The notes: generated from the letters alone by a model not told the origin. DNA of 44,456 nucleotides from an uncultured Oscillospiraceae bacterium (GCA_949948775.1 CATLHC010000014.1:1-44456), one strand, 5' to 3'; shown: positions 9,835-16,787, numbered from the stretch's first letter. Made by a program: numbers and translations.

Positions 9835-9892
9835 AAAAAAAAGGCGCAGGACTATCCTCAGCGGTTTCCCACTGTTTAGACCCTGCAGCGCT
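9835..9892 (-). ncRNA. Structured leader with terminator upstream of the TetR gene (attenuator or small RNA)
   Basis: On the minus strand an imperfect long hairpin has an outer stem (GCAGG with CCTGC, plus two more pairs past a bulged T). It has a CUA/UAG middle stem and an inner 6-bp stem CAGTGG/CCGCTG closed by a GAAA tetraloop, followed by eight T. A -10-like TACAAT at 9907-9912 places the RNA start only a few bases before the hairpin. It therefore looks like a short attenuated leader or a 60-base RNA, with the regulator gene about 95 bases beyond. It matches no riboswitch class that I can name. Confidence 0.5.
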
Positions 9893-10061
9893 CGTCTCAA
9901 AGGTTCATTGTATTCAATTCATCCCACGGGAGCTGTGCTCATGTAATATTGTACTTGTTTAATTTAGCATATATGTAAAAGAAAATCAACATTTTTTGGG
10001 AATCATATGCAAATTTCGACAGTTCATACAAATTTTGCACGGCTTTTTTGCAAGAATAACC

Positions 10062-10108
10062 AAAAAACTCCGTCGTCAAGACCCGAAATCTTGTCGGCGG
10101 AGTTTTTT
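10062..10108 (-). terminator. Terminator of the ahpC operon
   Basis: AAAAAACTCCG at the left arm pairs with CGGAGTTTTTT at the right, with two inner mismatches and a CAAG/CTTG inner part. It lies downstream of the thioredoxin-like gene on the minus strand and has T runs on both strands, so it works in either direction. Confidence 0.85.
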
Positions 10109-10137
10109 GTCTATAGGACCGCCAGGAGCTTGGCCGG

Positions 10138-10160
10138 CGGCGGCGGTCCATCCGCCGCCG
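10138..10160. other. Perfect GC hairpin after the thioredoxin-like gene
   Basis: CGGCGGCGG (10138-10146) and CCGCCGCCG (10152-10160) pair perfectly across five bases. A T6 run follows on the plus strand at about 10168-10173. It may add to termination or protect the 3' end of the ahpC mRNA. Confidence 0.4.
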
Positions 10161-10193
10161 TTCCGCCTTTTTTGCGTCTTGTGCTTCGGCGCG

Positions 10194-10859
10194 TTACAGT
10201 TTTGCCAGCAATGTGGTCAGCTCGGCCATCGTTTTCCCGCCGGGAACCGTCTTCTCCCCGTTGAGCACCGTCAGCGGAACCCGCTGGATCTGATATTTTT
10301 CCACCAGCTCGGGATACAGGTTGGCGTCGATCATGTGGGCGGTGACCAGAGGATTCTCCCAGGCCACCCGCTGGGCGCTCATCACCAGCTGGGCGCAGTG
10401 GTGGCAGGCCAGGGACACGCACACCTGGATGCTCACCGGCTTTTTGATCTTGCCGATGTCCTTCAGGGTGGGCTTGTCCAGGGGCTTGGCGGCGTTCCCG
10501 GCGTTGAGCAGGGCCCCGGCGAAGCCGGTGATCTCCTTGCCGCCGGGGATGCCGTGGAACACCATCCGGCCAAACCCTGCCTCCGTATAGACGCCGGTGG
10601 CGGGCAGGAGGGAGGCGTCCACCGCCTCGTCCACGGCCGGGTCCTCACTGGGGGAGAGGAACTTGCAGGACAGCTGGGGGGACAGCCCCGCGATGTGGTT
10701 GACAAAGGCGGCCATCTCGCCGCTCTTCTCCCCCTCGTCCAGCACGCACACCAGGGTGACGGGGGCGGACAGCTTGGACAAAAGCTGGCTCAGCTGGCCC
10801 TCCAGCTCCTCGGCAATCAGAGGGCTTTTCGCGGGATAATTCTCGGGTTGGAGCGGCAT
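10194..10859 (-). CDS. AhpF N-terminal-domain-like thioredoxin-fold protein
   Basis: 221 residues that look like two tandem thioredoxin folds, as in the N-terminal domain of AhpF and in archaeal protein disulfide oxidoreductases. The first fold lacks a CxxC. The second has CHHC at residues 152-155, followed by the cis-Pro region RVPLTVLNG. In AhpF this domain carries electrons from the flavin domain to AhpC. Here it stands alone, with no flavin domain, so it probably receives electrons from a separate thioredoxin reductase. It follows ahpC by 13 bases, its AAGGAGG overlapping the ahpC stop, and so is cotranscribed. The role as AhpC reductant is inferred from fold and position. Confidence 0.82.
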   Translation of the reverse strand: MPLQPENYPAKSPLIAEELEGQLSQLLSKLSAPVTLVCVLDEGEKSGEMAAFVNHIAGLSPQLSCKFLSPSEDPAVDEAVDASLLPATGVYTEAGFGRMVFHGIPGGKEITGFAGALLNAGNAAKPLDKPTLKDIGKIKKPVSIQVCVSLACHHCAQLVMSAQRVAWENPLVTAHMIDANLYPELVEKYQIQRVPLTVLNGEKTVPGGKTMAELTTLLAKL

Positions 10860-10872
10860 AAGAGACTCCTCC

Positions 10873-11439
10873 TTATAACAAGCCCACCAGGTCCAGGCTG
10901 GGGGTCAAAGTGTCCTCTCCGGGGTGCCAGTGGGCGGGACAGACCTGGTCGCCGTGCTCATGGACGAACTTGGCGGCCTGAAGCTTGCGCAGCAGTTCCT
11001 CGGCGTTGCGGCCGATGCCCATGTCGTGAATCTCGTACAGCACGATCTTGCCGTCCGGGTTCAGCAGGAAGGTGCCCCGGAGGGCCTGTCCCTCCTCCTC
11101 CACCAGCACGCCGAACTGGCGGGCCAGCACTCCCGCCGGATCGCCCAGCATGGGATAGTTGATGGTCTTGATGGTGTCCGAGGCGTCCGCCCAGGCCTTG
11201 TGGACAAAGTGGGTGTCCTCGCTGATGGAGTAGATCTCGCAGCCCTCCGCCCGGAAGCCCTCGTACCGCTCCGCCAAATCCTTCAGCTCGGTGGGGCAGA
11301 CGAAGGTAAAGTCGGCGGGGTAGAAAAACAGCACCGACCAGTGGCCCAGCAGGTCCTTGTCGGTATAGGGCTTGAACTCGCCCTCGTGATAGCCCATGAC
11401 GGAGAAGGGCTCCAGCTTTTGGCCGATCATATGCGCCAT
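10873..11439 (-). CDS. ahpC: Peroxiredoxin (alkyl hydroperoxide reductase subunit C)
   Basis: 188 residues, the normal size for AhpC. The peroxidatic Cys is C48 in FYPADFTFVCPTELKDL. The resolving Cys is C167 in the C-terminal DQVCPAHWHPGE. The tail ends in the family-typical SLDLVG. This is a typical two-cysteine peroxiredoxin that reduces hydrogen peroxide and organic peroxides in the cytoplasm. AGGAGG lies eight bases before the ATG. It heads a two-gene operon with its probable thioredoxin-fold reductant. An upstream TTGCAA-N17-TATCGT on the minus strand is a possible promoter. No clear PerR box was seen. Confidence 0.95.
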   Translation of the reverse strand: MAHMIGQKLEPFSVMGYHEGEFKPYTDKDLLGHWSVLFFYPADFTFVCPTELKDLAERYEGFRAEGCEIYSISEDTHFVHKAWADASDTIKTINYPMLGDPAGVLARQFGVLVEEEGQALRGTFLLNPDGKIVLYEIHDMGIGRNAEELLRKLQAAKFVHEHGDQVCPAHWHPGEDTLTPSLDLVGLL

Positions 11440-11774
11440 ATCGTATTCCTCCTTATCGGCATGTCAAATTCTTCCGGGCAGCCCCTGCTGTCCGGCGCAT
11501 ATTTTCCAGTCAACGATATCAGACTCCCTTTTATTTTGCAAGTGATTTTCACGAAAACTTTGCCAAATTCCTCCGCCCCGTCCAACAAAGTGGAAGATTT
11601 GTCAAAAATATCAGCGGTGCCTCTTGTATTTTTGGGCAGGTTGGGCTATACTTTTAAAATGAAAGCAATCCGTTCGCATTGCTGACGTTTCATTCAAAGG
11701 GGAGGGTCCGCCCTCCTGCCGGCATATTTGCCGCGCCCGTCTTAAGGAAACCATGTGAAGGAGGAGGCAAAATC
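11440..11774. other. 335-bp divergent intergenic region between ahpC and the repeat-peptide gene
   Basis: It carries leftward expression signals for ahpC and a rightward promoter at 11624-11652. The 5' leader of the small gene has a hairpin GCAAT-N8-ATTGC near 11665-11682 and a strong GGAGGG-tccg-CCCTCC hairpin near 11701-11716. No other gene was found. Confidence 0.6.
11624..11652 (+). promoter_or_regulatory. Promoter of the repeat-peptide gene
   Basis: TTGTAT (11624-11629), a 17-base spacer and TATACT (11647-11652). Transcription would start near 11659, giving a leader of about 115 bases before the ATG at 11775. Confidence 0.6.
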
Positions 11775-11990
11775 ATGGCTGAGAAGAAGGAAAGCAAGAT
11801 CAAGAGCGGCCTGGGCATCACCAACATGAACGGCATTTCCAGTGATGACGACCGCAGCTGCGCCCTGAACGATATGAACTGCCTGGAGGGCCAGGAGGAG
11901 CAGAGCTTCTCCATTACCGACATGAACGCCGTGACCAAGGACGAGGACACCAGCTGCAGCCTGGACGACATGAACTGCGAGGGCAAGTGA
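11775..11990 (+). CDS. Small acidic peptide built of 16-residue MN repeats
   Basis: A 71-residue protein from an ATG preceded by AAGGAGGAGG, an excellent ribosome site. After a lysine-rich leader (residues 1-14) the sequence falls into repeats with a strict period of 16. Met-Asn pairs occur at 18-19, 34-35, 50-51 and 66-67, always in the context (I/L)-(T/N/D)-(N/D)-M-N. An acidic cluster (DDD, EE, DED) and S-(C/F)-(A/S) follow before the next unit. Cysteines are at 29, 36, 61 and 68. I recognise no family. It could be a modified-peptide precursor with several cores, a metal-binding protein or a small scaffold. No maturation enzyme lies beside it: the neighbours are ahpC (divergent) and glpP (convergent). 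It has its own promoter and terminator. Coding status is well supported; function is unknown. Confidence 0.75.
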   Translation: MAEKKESKIKSGLGITNMNGISSDDDRSCALNDMNCLEGQEEQSFSITDMNAVTKDEDTSCSLDDMNCEGK

Positions 11991-12008
11991 CGCCCAAACA
12001 CCCGTCCC

Positions 12009-12091
12009 GGAAAAGCCGTACAGGCATGGAAAGGCCCCGCCTGTCCTGAACGCAGGGCGGGGGTCCGTCCCGCGCCTGCGCGGCTTTTTCC
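12009..12091. terminator. Composite bidirectional terminator between the repeat-peptide gene and glpP
   Basis: Two nested stems. The outer arms (GG-AAAA-GCCG-N2-CAGGC at 12009-12025, partner 12074-12091) have T5 on the plus strand and T4 on the minus. The inner stem CCCCGCCTG (12035-12043) pairs with 12053-12062 with one bulge. It separates two converging genes. Confidence 0.75.
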
Positions 12092-12104
12092 ATTCTTTGG
12101 GCGC

Positions 12105-12674
12105 TCACATCCGCCAGACCTCCCGGCTGGTGGCGGACACCGCCATGGCTCCGGCGTTCAGCGCCGCCATCACATCCTCTTTGTCCGCGATGAGCCCCCC
12201 GGCCAGCAGGGGGATGCGGGTGGTCTGGGCGATCTTCCGGATGGTCTTGGGCATGACGCCGGGCAGAACCTCAATGAAGTCGGGCTTGACGCTCTCCAGC
12301 TTGCTGATGCCCGCCAGCGCCATGGAGTCGATGACGAACAGGCGCATGACGGTGAACAGCTTCAGCTCCCTGGCCCGGCGGATGAAGTTGGGCTTGGTGG
12401 TGATGACGCCGTCCGCCCGTGTGTTCTGCCGCAGGAAATCCACAGCGATCTCCTGGCTGGAGGACAGCCCCGCGATGAGATCCACATGCACCAGCACGAT
12501 CTTCCCCGCGTCCTTGGCCCGGGCCACCACATCCCCCACGGTGCACACGTCGCCGAACAGCAGGAACACCACCTGGATGTTGTCCAGCGTCAGGCAGTCC
12601 TCCAGCTGCGCCACATCCTTTACCGCCGCGATCACCGGCGAGGCCAGCACCGCGTCATAAAAGCGTTGGTCCAA
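12105..12674 (-). CDS. glpP: Glycerol-3-phosphate responsive antiterminator
   Basis: 189 residues, full length for the GlpP family (TIM-barrel-like RNA-binding antiterminators). Typical stretches are VFLLFGDVCTVGD, IVLVHVDLIAGLS, DGVITTKPNFIRRAREL, LFVIDSMAL and IPLLAGGLI. In Bacillus, GlpP bound to glycerol-3-phosphate prevents termination in the glpD leader. Here the likely targets are hairpins in the glpK leader and between glpF and the GlpA-like gene. The start is a TTG at 12674 with GGAGGGG six to seven bases upstream. No in-frame ATG fits. It has its own promoter (12734-12762), which overlaps the region used by dhaK in the other direction. Confidence 0.92.
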   Translation of the reverse strand: MDQRFYDAVLASPVIAAVKDVAQLEDCLTLDNIQVVFLLFGDVCTVGDVVARAKDAGKIVLVHVDLIAGLSSSQEIAVDFLRQNTRADGVITTKPNFIRRARELKLFTVMRLFVIDSMALAGISKLESVKPDFIEVLPGVMPKTIRKIAQTTRIPLLAGGLIADKEDVMAALNAGAMAVSATSREVWRM

Positions 12675-12733
12675 AGCAGTCCCCTCCCCCGTTTTTCTCT
12701 GCCCCCGGCCCGCCGGAGGCGTTCCAACATGGT

Positions 12734-12762
12734 ATTATAATGCTCTCATCCCCGCCCCACAA
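12734..12762 (-). promoter_or_regulatory. glpP promoter
   Basis: On the minus strand TTGTGG (12757-12762), a 17-base spacer and a perfect TATAAT (12734-12739). The -10 lies in ATTATAAT, which also reads TATAAT on the plus strand (12736-12741) and may serve dhaK divergently. Confidence 0.65.
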
Positions 12763-12829
12763 CGTTTTTTCCCGCCCTAGGCACCGAATATCTTGACATT
12801 TTATCATATTTTTTAAGGAGTGTGTCAGC

Positions 12830-13819
12830 ATGAAGAAGTTCATCAACGCGGTCGACAAGGTAGAGGATCAGATGATCCAGGGCATGGTCAAGGCCTATCC
12901 CCAGTACGTGAAGAAGCTGGACTGCGGCAATGTGGTGGTCCGCGCCAACAAGAAGCAGGGCAAGGTGGCCCTCATCAGCGGCGGCGGCAGCGGCCACGAG
13001 CCCGCCCACGGCGGATACGTCGGCGAGGGCATGCTGGACGCGGCGGTGGCCGGGGCCGTGTTCACCTCCCCCACCCCCGACCAGGTCTATGAGGGCATCA
13101 AGGCCATCGCCACCGACGCGGGCGTGCTGATGGTCATCAAGAACTACACCGGCGACGTGATGAACTTCGAGATGGCCGCCGACATGGCCCGGGACGAGGG
13201 CATCAAGGTGGCTCAGGTCGTTGTGAATGACGACGTGGCCGTGAAGGACAGCCTGTACACCGTGGGCCGCCGGGGCGTGGCGGGCACCGTGTTCGTGCAC
13301 AAGATCGCCGGCGCCATGGCGGAGACCGGGGCGGACCTGGACGCCGTCCAGGCCGTGGCCCAGAAGGTCATCGACAACGTGCGCACCATGGGCGCGGCCA
13401 TCGAGCCGTGCACCGTCCCCGCCGCGGGCAAGCCCGGCTTCGAGCTAGCCGAGGATGAGATGGAAGTGGGCATCGGCATCCACGGCGAGCCGGGCACCCA
13501 CCGGGAGAAGATCCTCACCGCCGACGAGATCACCGACAAGCTGCTGGCCCAGATTCTGGCCGACATCGACTACACCGGCAGCGAGGTGGCCGTGATGATC
13601 AACTCCTCCGGCGCCACCCCGCTGATGGAGCTGTTCATCATCAACAACCGCGTCGCCGACGTGCTGGCCGAGAAGGGCGTCAAGGTCTACAAGACCTTCG
13701 TGGGCGAGTATATGACCTCCATTGAGATGGCGGGCTTCTCCATCTCCCTGCTGAAGCTGGACGACCAGCTCAAGGGCCTGCTGGACGCCAAGGCGGACAC
13801 CCCGGGCTTCAAGGCTTGA
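12830..13819 (+). CDS. dhaK: Dihydroxyacetone kinase, substrate-binding subunit
   Basis: 329 residues, the normal length for DhaK. The N-terminal half has LISGGGSGHEPAHGGYVGEGM, which lines the substrate site. GIGIHGEPG near residue 218 supplies the His that binds dihydroxyacetone as a covalent hemiaminal. It works with DhaL (ADP carrier) and DhaM (PTS phosphate donor) to make dihydroxyacetone phosphate in the cytoplasm. AAGGAG lies before the ATG at 12830. It is the first gene of dhaKLM. The only clear promoter element is the TATAAT at 12736-12741; the TTGACA close to the start is too near to act as a -35. Confidence 0.96.
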   Translation: MKKFINAVDKVEDQMIQGMVKAYPQYVKKLDCGNVVVRANKKQGKVALISGGGSGHEPAHGGYVGEGMLDAAVAGAVFTSPTPDQVYEGIKAIATDAGVLMVIKNYTGDVMNFEMAADMARDEGIKVAQVVVNDDVAVKDSLYTVGRRGVAGTVFVHKIAGAMAETGADLDAVQAVAQKVIDNVRTMGAAIEPCTVPAAGKPGFELAEDEMEVGIGIHGEPGTHREKILTADEITDKLLAQILADIDYTGSEVAVMINSSGATPLMELFIINNRVADVLAEKGVKVYKTFVGEYMTSIEMAGFSISLLKLDDQLKGLLDAKADTPGFKA

Positions 13820-13867
13820 GGGCCGGTTTCCGACGTATCTATTTCTGAAAGAAGGCAGGCTGACCAA

Positions 13868-14488
13868 ATGAACACTGAAAAACTCATCGGCACCATCCAC
13901 AAGATCGCGGCCAAGATCGAGGAGGAGAAGGCCTTCCTCACCGAGCTGGACAACGTCATCGGCGACGGCGACCACGGCATCAACCTGGCCCGGGGCTTCG
14001 GCGAGGTGGAGAAGAAGCTGGACGCCCTGGCGGACAAGGAGCCGGGCGACGTGCTCAAGACCGTGGGCATGACCCTGGTGTCCACCGTGGGCGGGGCCTC
14101 CGGCCCCCTGTACGGCACCGGCTTCATGAAGCTGGGCGCCGCTTTGAAGGGCAAGGCGGACATCGACGTCCCCAGCTTCCTGGCGGGATTGCAGCTGGCC
14201 ATCGAGGGCATCATGCAGCGGGGCCGCTCCACCAAGGGAGAAAAGACCATGCTGGACGCCATGATCCCCGCCAAGGAGGCCATGGAGGCCAAATGGAACG
14301 AGACCCAGGACGCCAAGGCGGCCTTTGCCGCCGGCGTGGCCGCCGCCTGGGAGGGCGTGGAGTTCACCAAGACCATCGCCGCCACCAAGGGCCGGGCCAG
14401 CTATGTGGGCGAGCGGTCCATCGGCCACCAGGACCCCGGCGCCACCTCCTTCTCCATGGTGCTGGAGATCGCGGCAAACGAGGTGTGA
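13868..14488 (+). CDS. dhaL: Dihydroxyacetone kinase, ADP-binding subunit
   Basis: 206 residues, matching DhaL. The magnesium-ADP site is visible in LDNVIGDGDHGINLARGF near residues 29-45, with the three Asp ligands of the family. TVGGASGPLYGTGF near 77 forms the nucleotide lid. DhaL keeps ADP bound, takes phosphate from DhaM and passes it to dihydroxyacetone on DhaK. It starts 48 bases after dhaK, with an AGAAGGCAGG-type ribosome site. It is followed directly by dhaM with one base between stop and start. Confidence 0.95.
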   Translation: MNTEKLIGTIHKIAAKIEEEKAFLTELDNVIGDGDHGINLARGFGEVEKKLDALADKEPGDVLKTVGMTLVSTVGGASGPLYGTGFMKLGAALKGKADIDVPSFLAGLQLAIEGIMQRGRSTKGEKTMLDAMIPAKEAMEAKWNETQDAKAAFAAGVAAAWEGVEFTKTIAATKGRASYVGERSIGHQDPGATSFSMVLEIAANEV

Positions 14489-14489
14489 T

Positions 14490-14870
14490 ATGGTCGGCTT
14501 CGTCATTGTATCCCACAGCGCAAAGCTGGCCGAGGGCGTGGCCGACCTGGCCCGGATGATGGCCAAGACCGTCCCCATCGCTCCCGCCGGGGGGCTGGAG
14601 GACGGCTCCTTCGGCACCAGCTTCGAGAAGATCTCCAACGCCATCGACCAGGTGTACTCCGACGACGGCGTCATTATCCTCATGGACATGGGCAGCGCCG
14701 TCATGACCGCTGAAATGGTCATCGAGTCCATGGAGGGGCGCAAGCTGGCCATGGCCGACTGCCCCATCGCCGAGGGCGCCGTCACCGGCACGGTGAGCGC
14801 CGAGGCGGGCGCCGGCCTGGAGGAAATTTTGGAGGATCTGGAGCAGGTGGGCACGCAGAAAAAGCTGTAA
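14490..14870 (+). CDS. dhaM: Dihydroxyacetone kinase phosphotransfer subunit (EIIA-mannose-like)
   Basis: 126 residues from the ATG at 14490, one base after the dhaL stop, so translation is coupled. The protein is a single EIIA-Man-type domain. It starts VGFVIVSHSAKLAEG, with the phosphorylated His at position 9, and contains ILMDMGSAVMTAEM. It takes phosphate from HPr and gives it to DhaL-ADP. It lacks the HPr and EI-like domains fused to DhaM in E. coli, so it must use general HPr. A longer reading of this frame starting inside dhaL has no ribosome site and was not used. Confidence 0.93.
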   Translation: MVGFVIVSHSAKLAEGVADLARMMAKTVPIAPAGGLEDGSFGTSFEKISNAIDQVYSDDGVIILMDMGSAVMTAEMVIESMEGRKLAMADCPIAEGAVTGTVSAEAGAGLEEILEDLEQVGTQKKL

Positions 14871-14887
14871 CCCACCAAACACGCAAC

Positions 14888-14927
14888 AAAAATACCGCCG
14901 GTCCCTGTTGGGACCGGCGGTATTTTT
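14888..14927. terminator. Bidirectional terminator between dhaM and the lysozyme gene
   Basis: A perfect 18-bp inverted repeat (AAAAATACCGCCGGTCCC at 14888-14905, partner 14910-14927, 4-base loop) with five A and five T at the ends. The right arm overlaps the stop codon of the converging GH25 gene by two bases. Confidence 0.93.
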
Positions 14928-16356
14928 ATCCGTTCAGGAGTGGACCGGAGCCGGACTCAGCGGGGGCGGGCTCCGGTCCCGGCAACTCCACATTGGGCGG
15001 ACACCGGGTGGCCCCCTCGTAGGGCACGAAGCACAGGTTCATATCCACGTCGGAGCTGATGCCCGCCACCTTCCCCTTGGAGGAAAACTGCCACATCTGG
15101 AAATTATAGATGTAGCTGGGCTTGCTGGCGTACTGCGCGAACCAGAAATCGTACTGGGTCAGCTTGCTCAAGTCAAACTTTATATAGCCGCAGTACTCGT
15201 TAAAGTAGAACATGGGGTGATACCCCGCCTCCTGCACCCGCTGGCAGAAGGCAGCCACACACTGCGTGAGCACCTTCGCGTCCACGCCGTAGGCCCGGGA
15301 GTTGTTTCCCCCCAGGTACTCCCAGTCGCAGACCACGGGGTAGGTGATGTACTGGCGGTAGGGCTCCAGCTTGGCCAGCAGGAAATCGGCCTCCTCAATG
15401 GCCTCCTCCACGGTGATGGCGTTGGAGAAGAAGTAGGCGCCCACATCCATCCCGGCGGCAATGGCCCCCTGCATGTTCCGGTCAAACCAGGAGTCCTCGC
15501 AGACCGCGCCGCTGCTGTCCTTGCCATAGAGCCGGTTGCCCGCCCGGATGATGGCAAAGTCGATGCCGTCGGCGGCCACCGCCTGCCAATTGATCTCCTG
15601 CTTGTGACCGGACACATCGATGCCACGGGTATAATACCCGCCGGAGTAGGTCACACGGTCCAGGTCATCCCGGCCGAACTGCTCGTCGGAGAAGGTGGTG
15701 GGGGGCACGCTGTCCAGCACGTCCACCCAGTAGTTGCTGTGCCGGAACATTCCCTGGCTCACGTCCACATTCATCATGCGCCACACGATGGTGGACATCT
15801 CCTCCCGGGTGATGGGCTGGTCGGGGTAGAACCACCGCAGGCCGTCCTCCTCCACGGTGCCCTCCATGATGCCCTTCTCATACAGCTCCACCACATAGCC
15901 GTCGTCGCAGTCGGCGTAGGGGCTTTCTCCCGAGATGTCGGTCAGGTCCAGGCCACGGGCGGCCATCCGGGCCACCTCCAGCCGGGAGGGGACCTCGTCC
16001 AAGTACTCCTCGTTGAAGGAGTAGACCAGCCGGTTGTCCAGGGCGGGCTGGATGTAGCACCAGGCCCAGTGCTTCTCCTCATCCCGCTCCGGCTCCTCCT
16101 CCCCGATGGCCAGCAGGATGAGCTTGAAGGTCTCCCCCCAGGTCACCGGGTCGCCGCCCCGGAAGGTGCCCTCCGGGTCCCCCGCCACCACGCCCTGCCG
16201 GTACAGGTCATAGACGTACTGAAAGGACCAGTGGTCCGCCGCCAGGTCCACGAAGGGAGACAGGACCGGGGTGGGAGCAGGGGCGGCCAGGGCGGTGGTG
16301 CTGGAGGAGACCGCCATCAGGACGGCCAGGAACAGGACTGCGACGCGTTTTTTCAT
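14926..16356 (-). CDS. Exported SLH-domain GH25 lysozyme-like protein
   Basis: 476 residues. A signal peptide (MKKRVAVLFLAVLMAVSSST, cleaved near ALAA at 24-26) is followed by three S-layer homology repeats (about 33-230), recognisable from FVDLAADHWSFQYV, ESPYADCDDGYV and WFYPDQPITREEMSTIVWRM. These anchor the protein to cell-wall glycan. Residues about 240-455 form a GH25 (Chalaropsis-type) muramidase. The nucleophile-region motif is RGIDVSGHK, the acidic pair lies in VVCDWEY, and the C-terminal WQFSSKGKVAGISSDVDMN is typical of the fold. It probably remodels peptidoglycan at the cell surface. A proline-rich tail of about 20 residues ends the protein. It is transcribed alone towards the dha operon. 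Confidence 0.9.
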   Translation of the reverse strand: MKKRVAVLFLAVLMAVSSSTTALAAPAPTPVLSPFVDLAADHWSFQYVYDLYRQGVVAGDPEGTFRGGDPVTWGETFKLILLAIGEEEPERDEEKHWAWCYIQPALDNRLVYSFNEEYLDEVPSRLEVARMAARGLDLTDISGESPYADCDDGYVVELYEKGIMEGTVEEDGLRWFYPDQPITREEMSTIVWRMMNVDVSQGMFRHSNYWVDVLDSVPPTTFSDEQFGRDDLDRVTYSGGYYTRGIDVSGHKQEINWQAVAADGIDFAIIRAGNRLYGKDSSGAVCEDSWFDRNMQGAIAAGMDVGAYFFSNAITVEEAIEEADFLLAKLEPYRQYITYPVVCDWEYLGGNNSRAYGVDAKVLTQCVAAFCQRVQEAGYHPMFYFNEYCGYIKFDLSKLTQYDFWFAQYASKPSYIYNFQMWQFSSKGKVAGISSDVDMNLCFVPYEGATRCPPNVELPGPEPAPAESGSGPLLNG

Positions 16357-16476
16357 GGGCTTCTCCTTTTCTCTGGGAAGGCGGGTAGTGTCGTGTCCTT
16401 CATTTTACATAATTCGACGCCATCTGACAAGCCCCGAGAAAAATTTAACAACTTTGAAAAATTTCCGCAATACCCC

Positions 16477-16505
16477 TTGACAGTTCTCCAACCCTGTGCT
16501 ATCCT
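16477..16505 (+). promoter_or_regulatory. Promoter of the small-protein/XRE/DUF3169 operon
   Basis: A perfect -35 TTGACA (16477-16482), a 17-base spacer and -10 TATCCT (16500-16505). The start point falls at about 16512, at the left edge of the phased operator array. Confidence 0.8.
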
Positions 16506-16511
16506 CTTAAT

Positions 16512-16569
16512 GACAAATAAAGTTGTCAAATAGACAAAGATACTTGTCATAGCGACAAGAGAATATGTC
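16512..16569 (+). promoter_or_regulatory. Three phased GACAA-N6-TTGTC operators
   Basis: Half-sites alternate GACAA (16512), TTGTC (16523), GACAA (16533), TTGTC (16544), GACAA (16554) and ATGTC (16565). They form three dyads GACAA-N6-(T/A)TGTC with an exact 21-bp period, two turns of the helix. The array lies directly behind the -10 box. The XRE regulator encoded in the same operon (16788-17006) is the obvious candidate to bind it and repress its own transcription. Confidence 0.7.
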
Positions 16570-16583
16570 AGGAGGAACAGGTT

Positions 16584-16772
16584 ATGATTTGGAGTGAACT
16601 GGGTGTCAGCGGCGGGACCGCGCTGATCGTACTGTGTGCGCTGTACTTTGTGGTGAAATGGGCGGTGCGAAACGGCATCATGGAAGCCCATGAGCGGATA
16701 GCAGCGGAAAAGAAGGGCTGGTTTCAGCAGGCCTGCGGCCAGCTTTTCTCAGAGGAAAATCCCCCTGAATAG
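16584..16772 (+). CDS. Small single-span membrane protein
   Basis: 62 residues. A glycine-containing N-terminus is followed by one hydrophobic helix at about 10-28 (ALIVLCALYFVVKWAV), then a charged, probably cytoplasmic tail with EAHERIAAEKKGW. No family is recognised. The ATG has CAGGAGG ten bases upstream and is the first gene behind the phased operators. The XRE regulator starts 15 bases after its stop. Its position suggests that it acts with the DUF3169 membrane protein encoded two genes on, but no function can be assigned. Confidence 0.7.
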   Translation: MIWSELGVSGGTALIVLCALYFVVKWAVRNGIMEAHERIAAEKKGWFQQACGQLFSEENPPE

Positions 16773-16787
16773 AAAGGAGGCGCGGCT

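Larger units (their letters stand above)
9741..10193. other. 453-bp non-coding stretch between the TetR gene and the AhpC operon
   Basis: No plausible gene was found. The stretch holds, from left to right, the leader of the TetR-family gene with a structured terminator (9835-9892), two AT-rich minus-strand promoter-like segments around 9907-9953, an AT-rich zone at 9950-10050, the operon terminator at 10062-10108 and a perfect GC hairpin at 10138-10160. Confidence 0.7.

Noticed and set aside
9843-9892. RNase P-like GAGGAUAGUCC in the TetR leader hairpin
   Set aside because: It resembles the conserved RNase P segment by chance only; the RNA is about 60 bases long and lacks all other RNase P regions.
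12793-12798. TTGACA as the -35 box of dhaK
   Set aside because: A -10 box 17 bases further would coincide with the ribosome site and leave almost no leader; no -10-like sequence is there.
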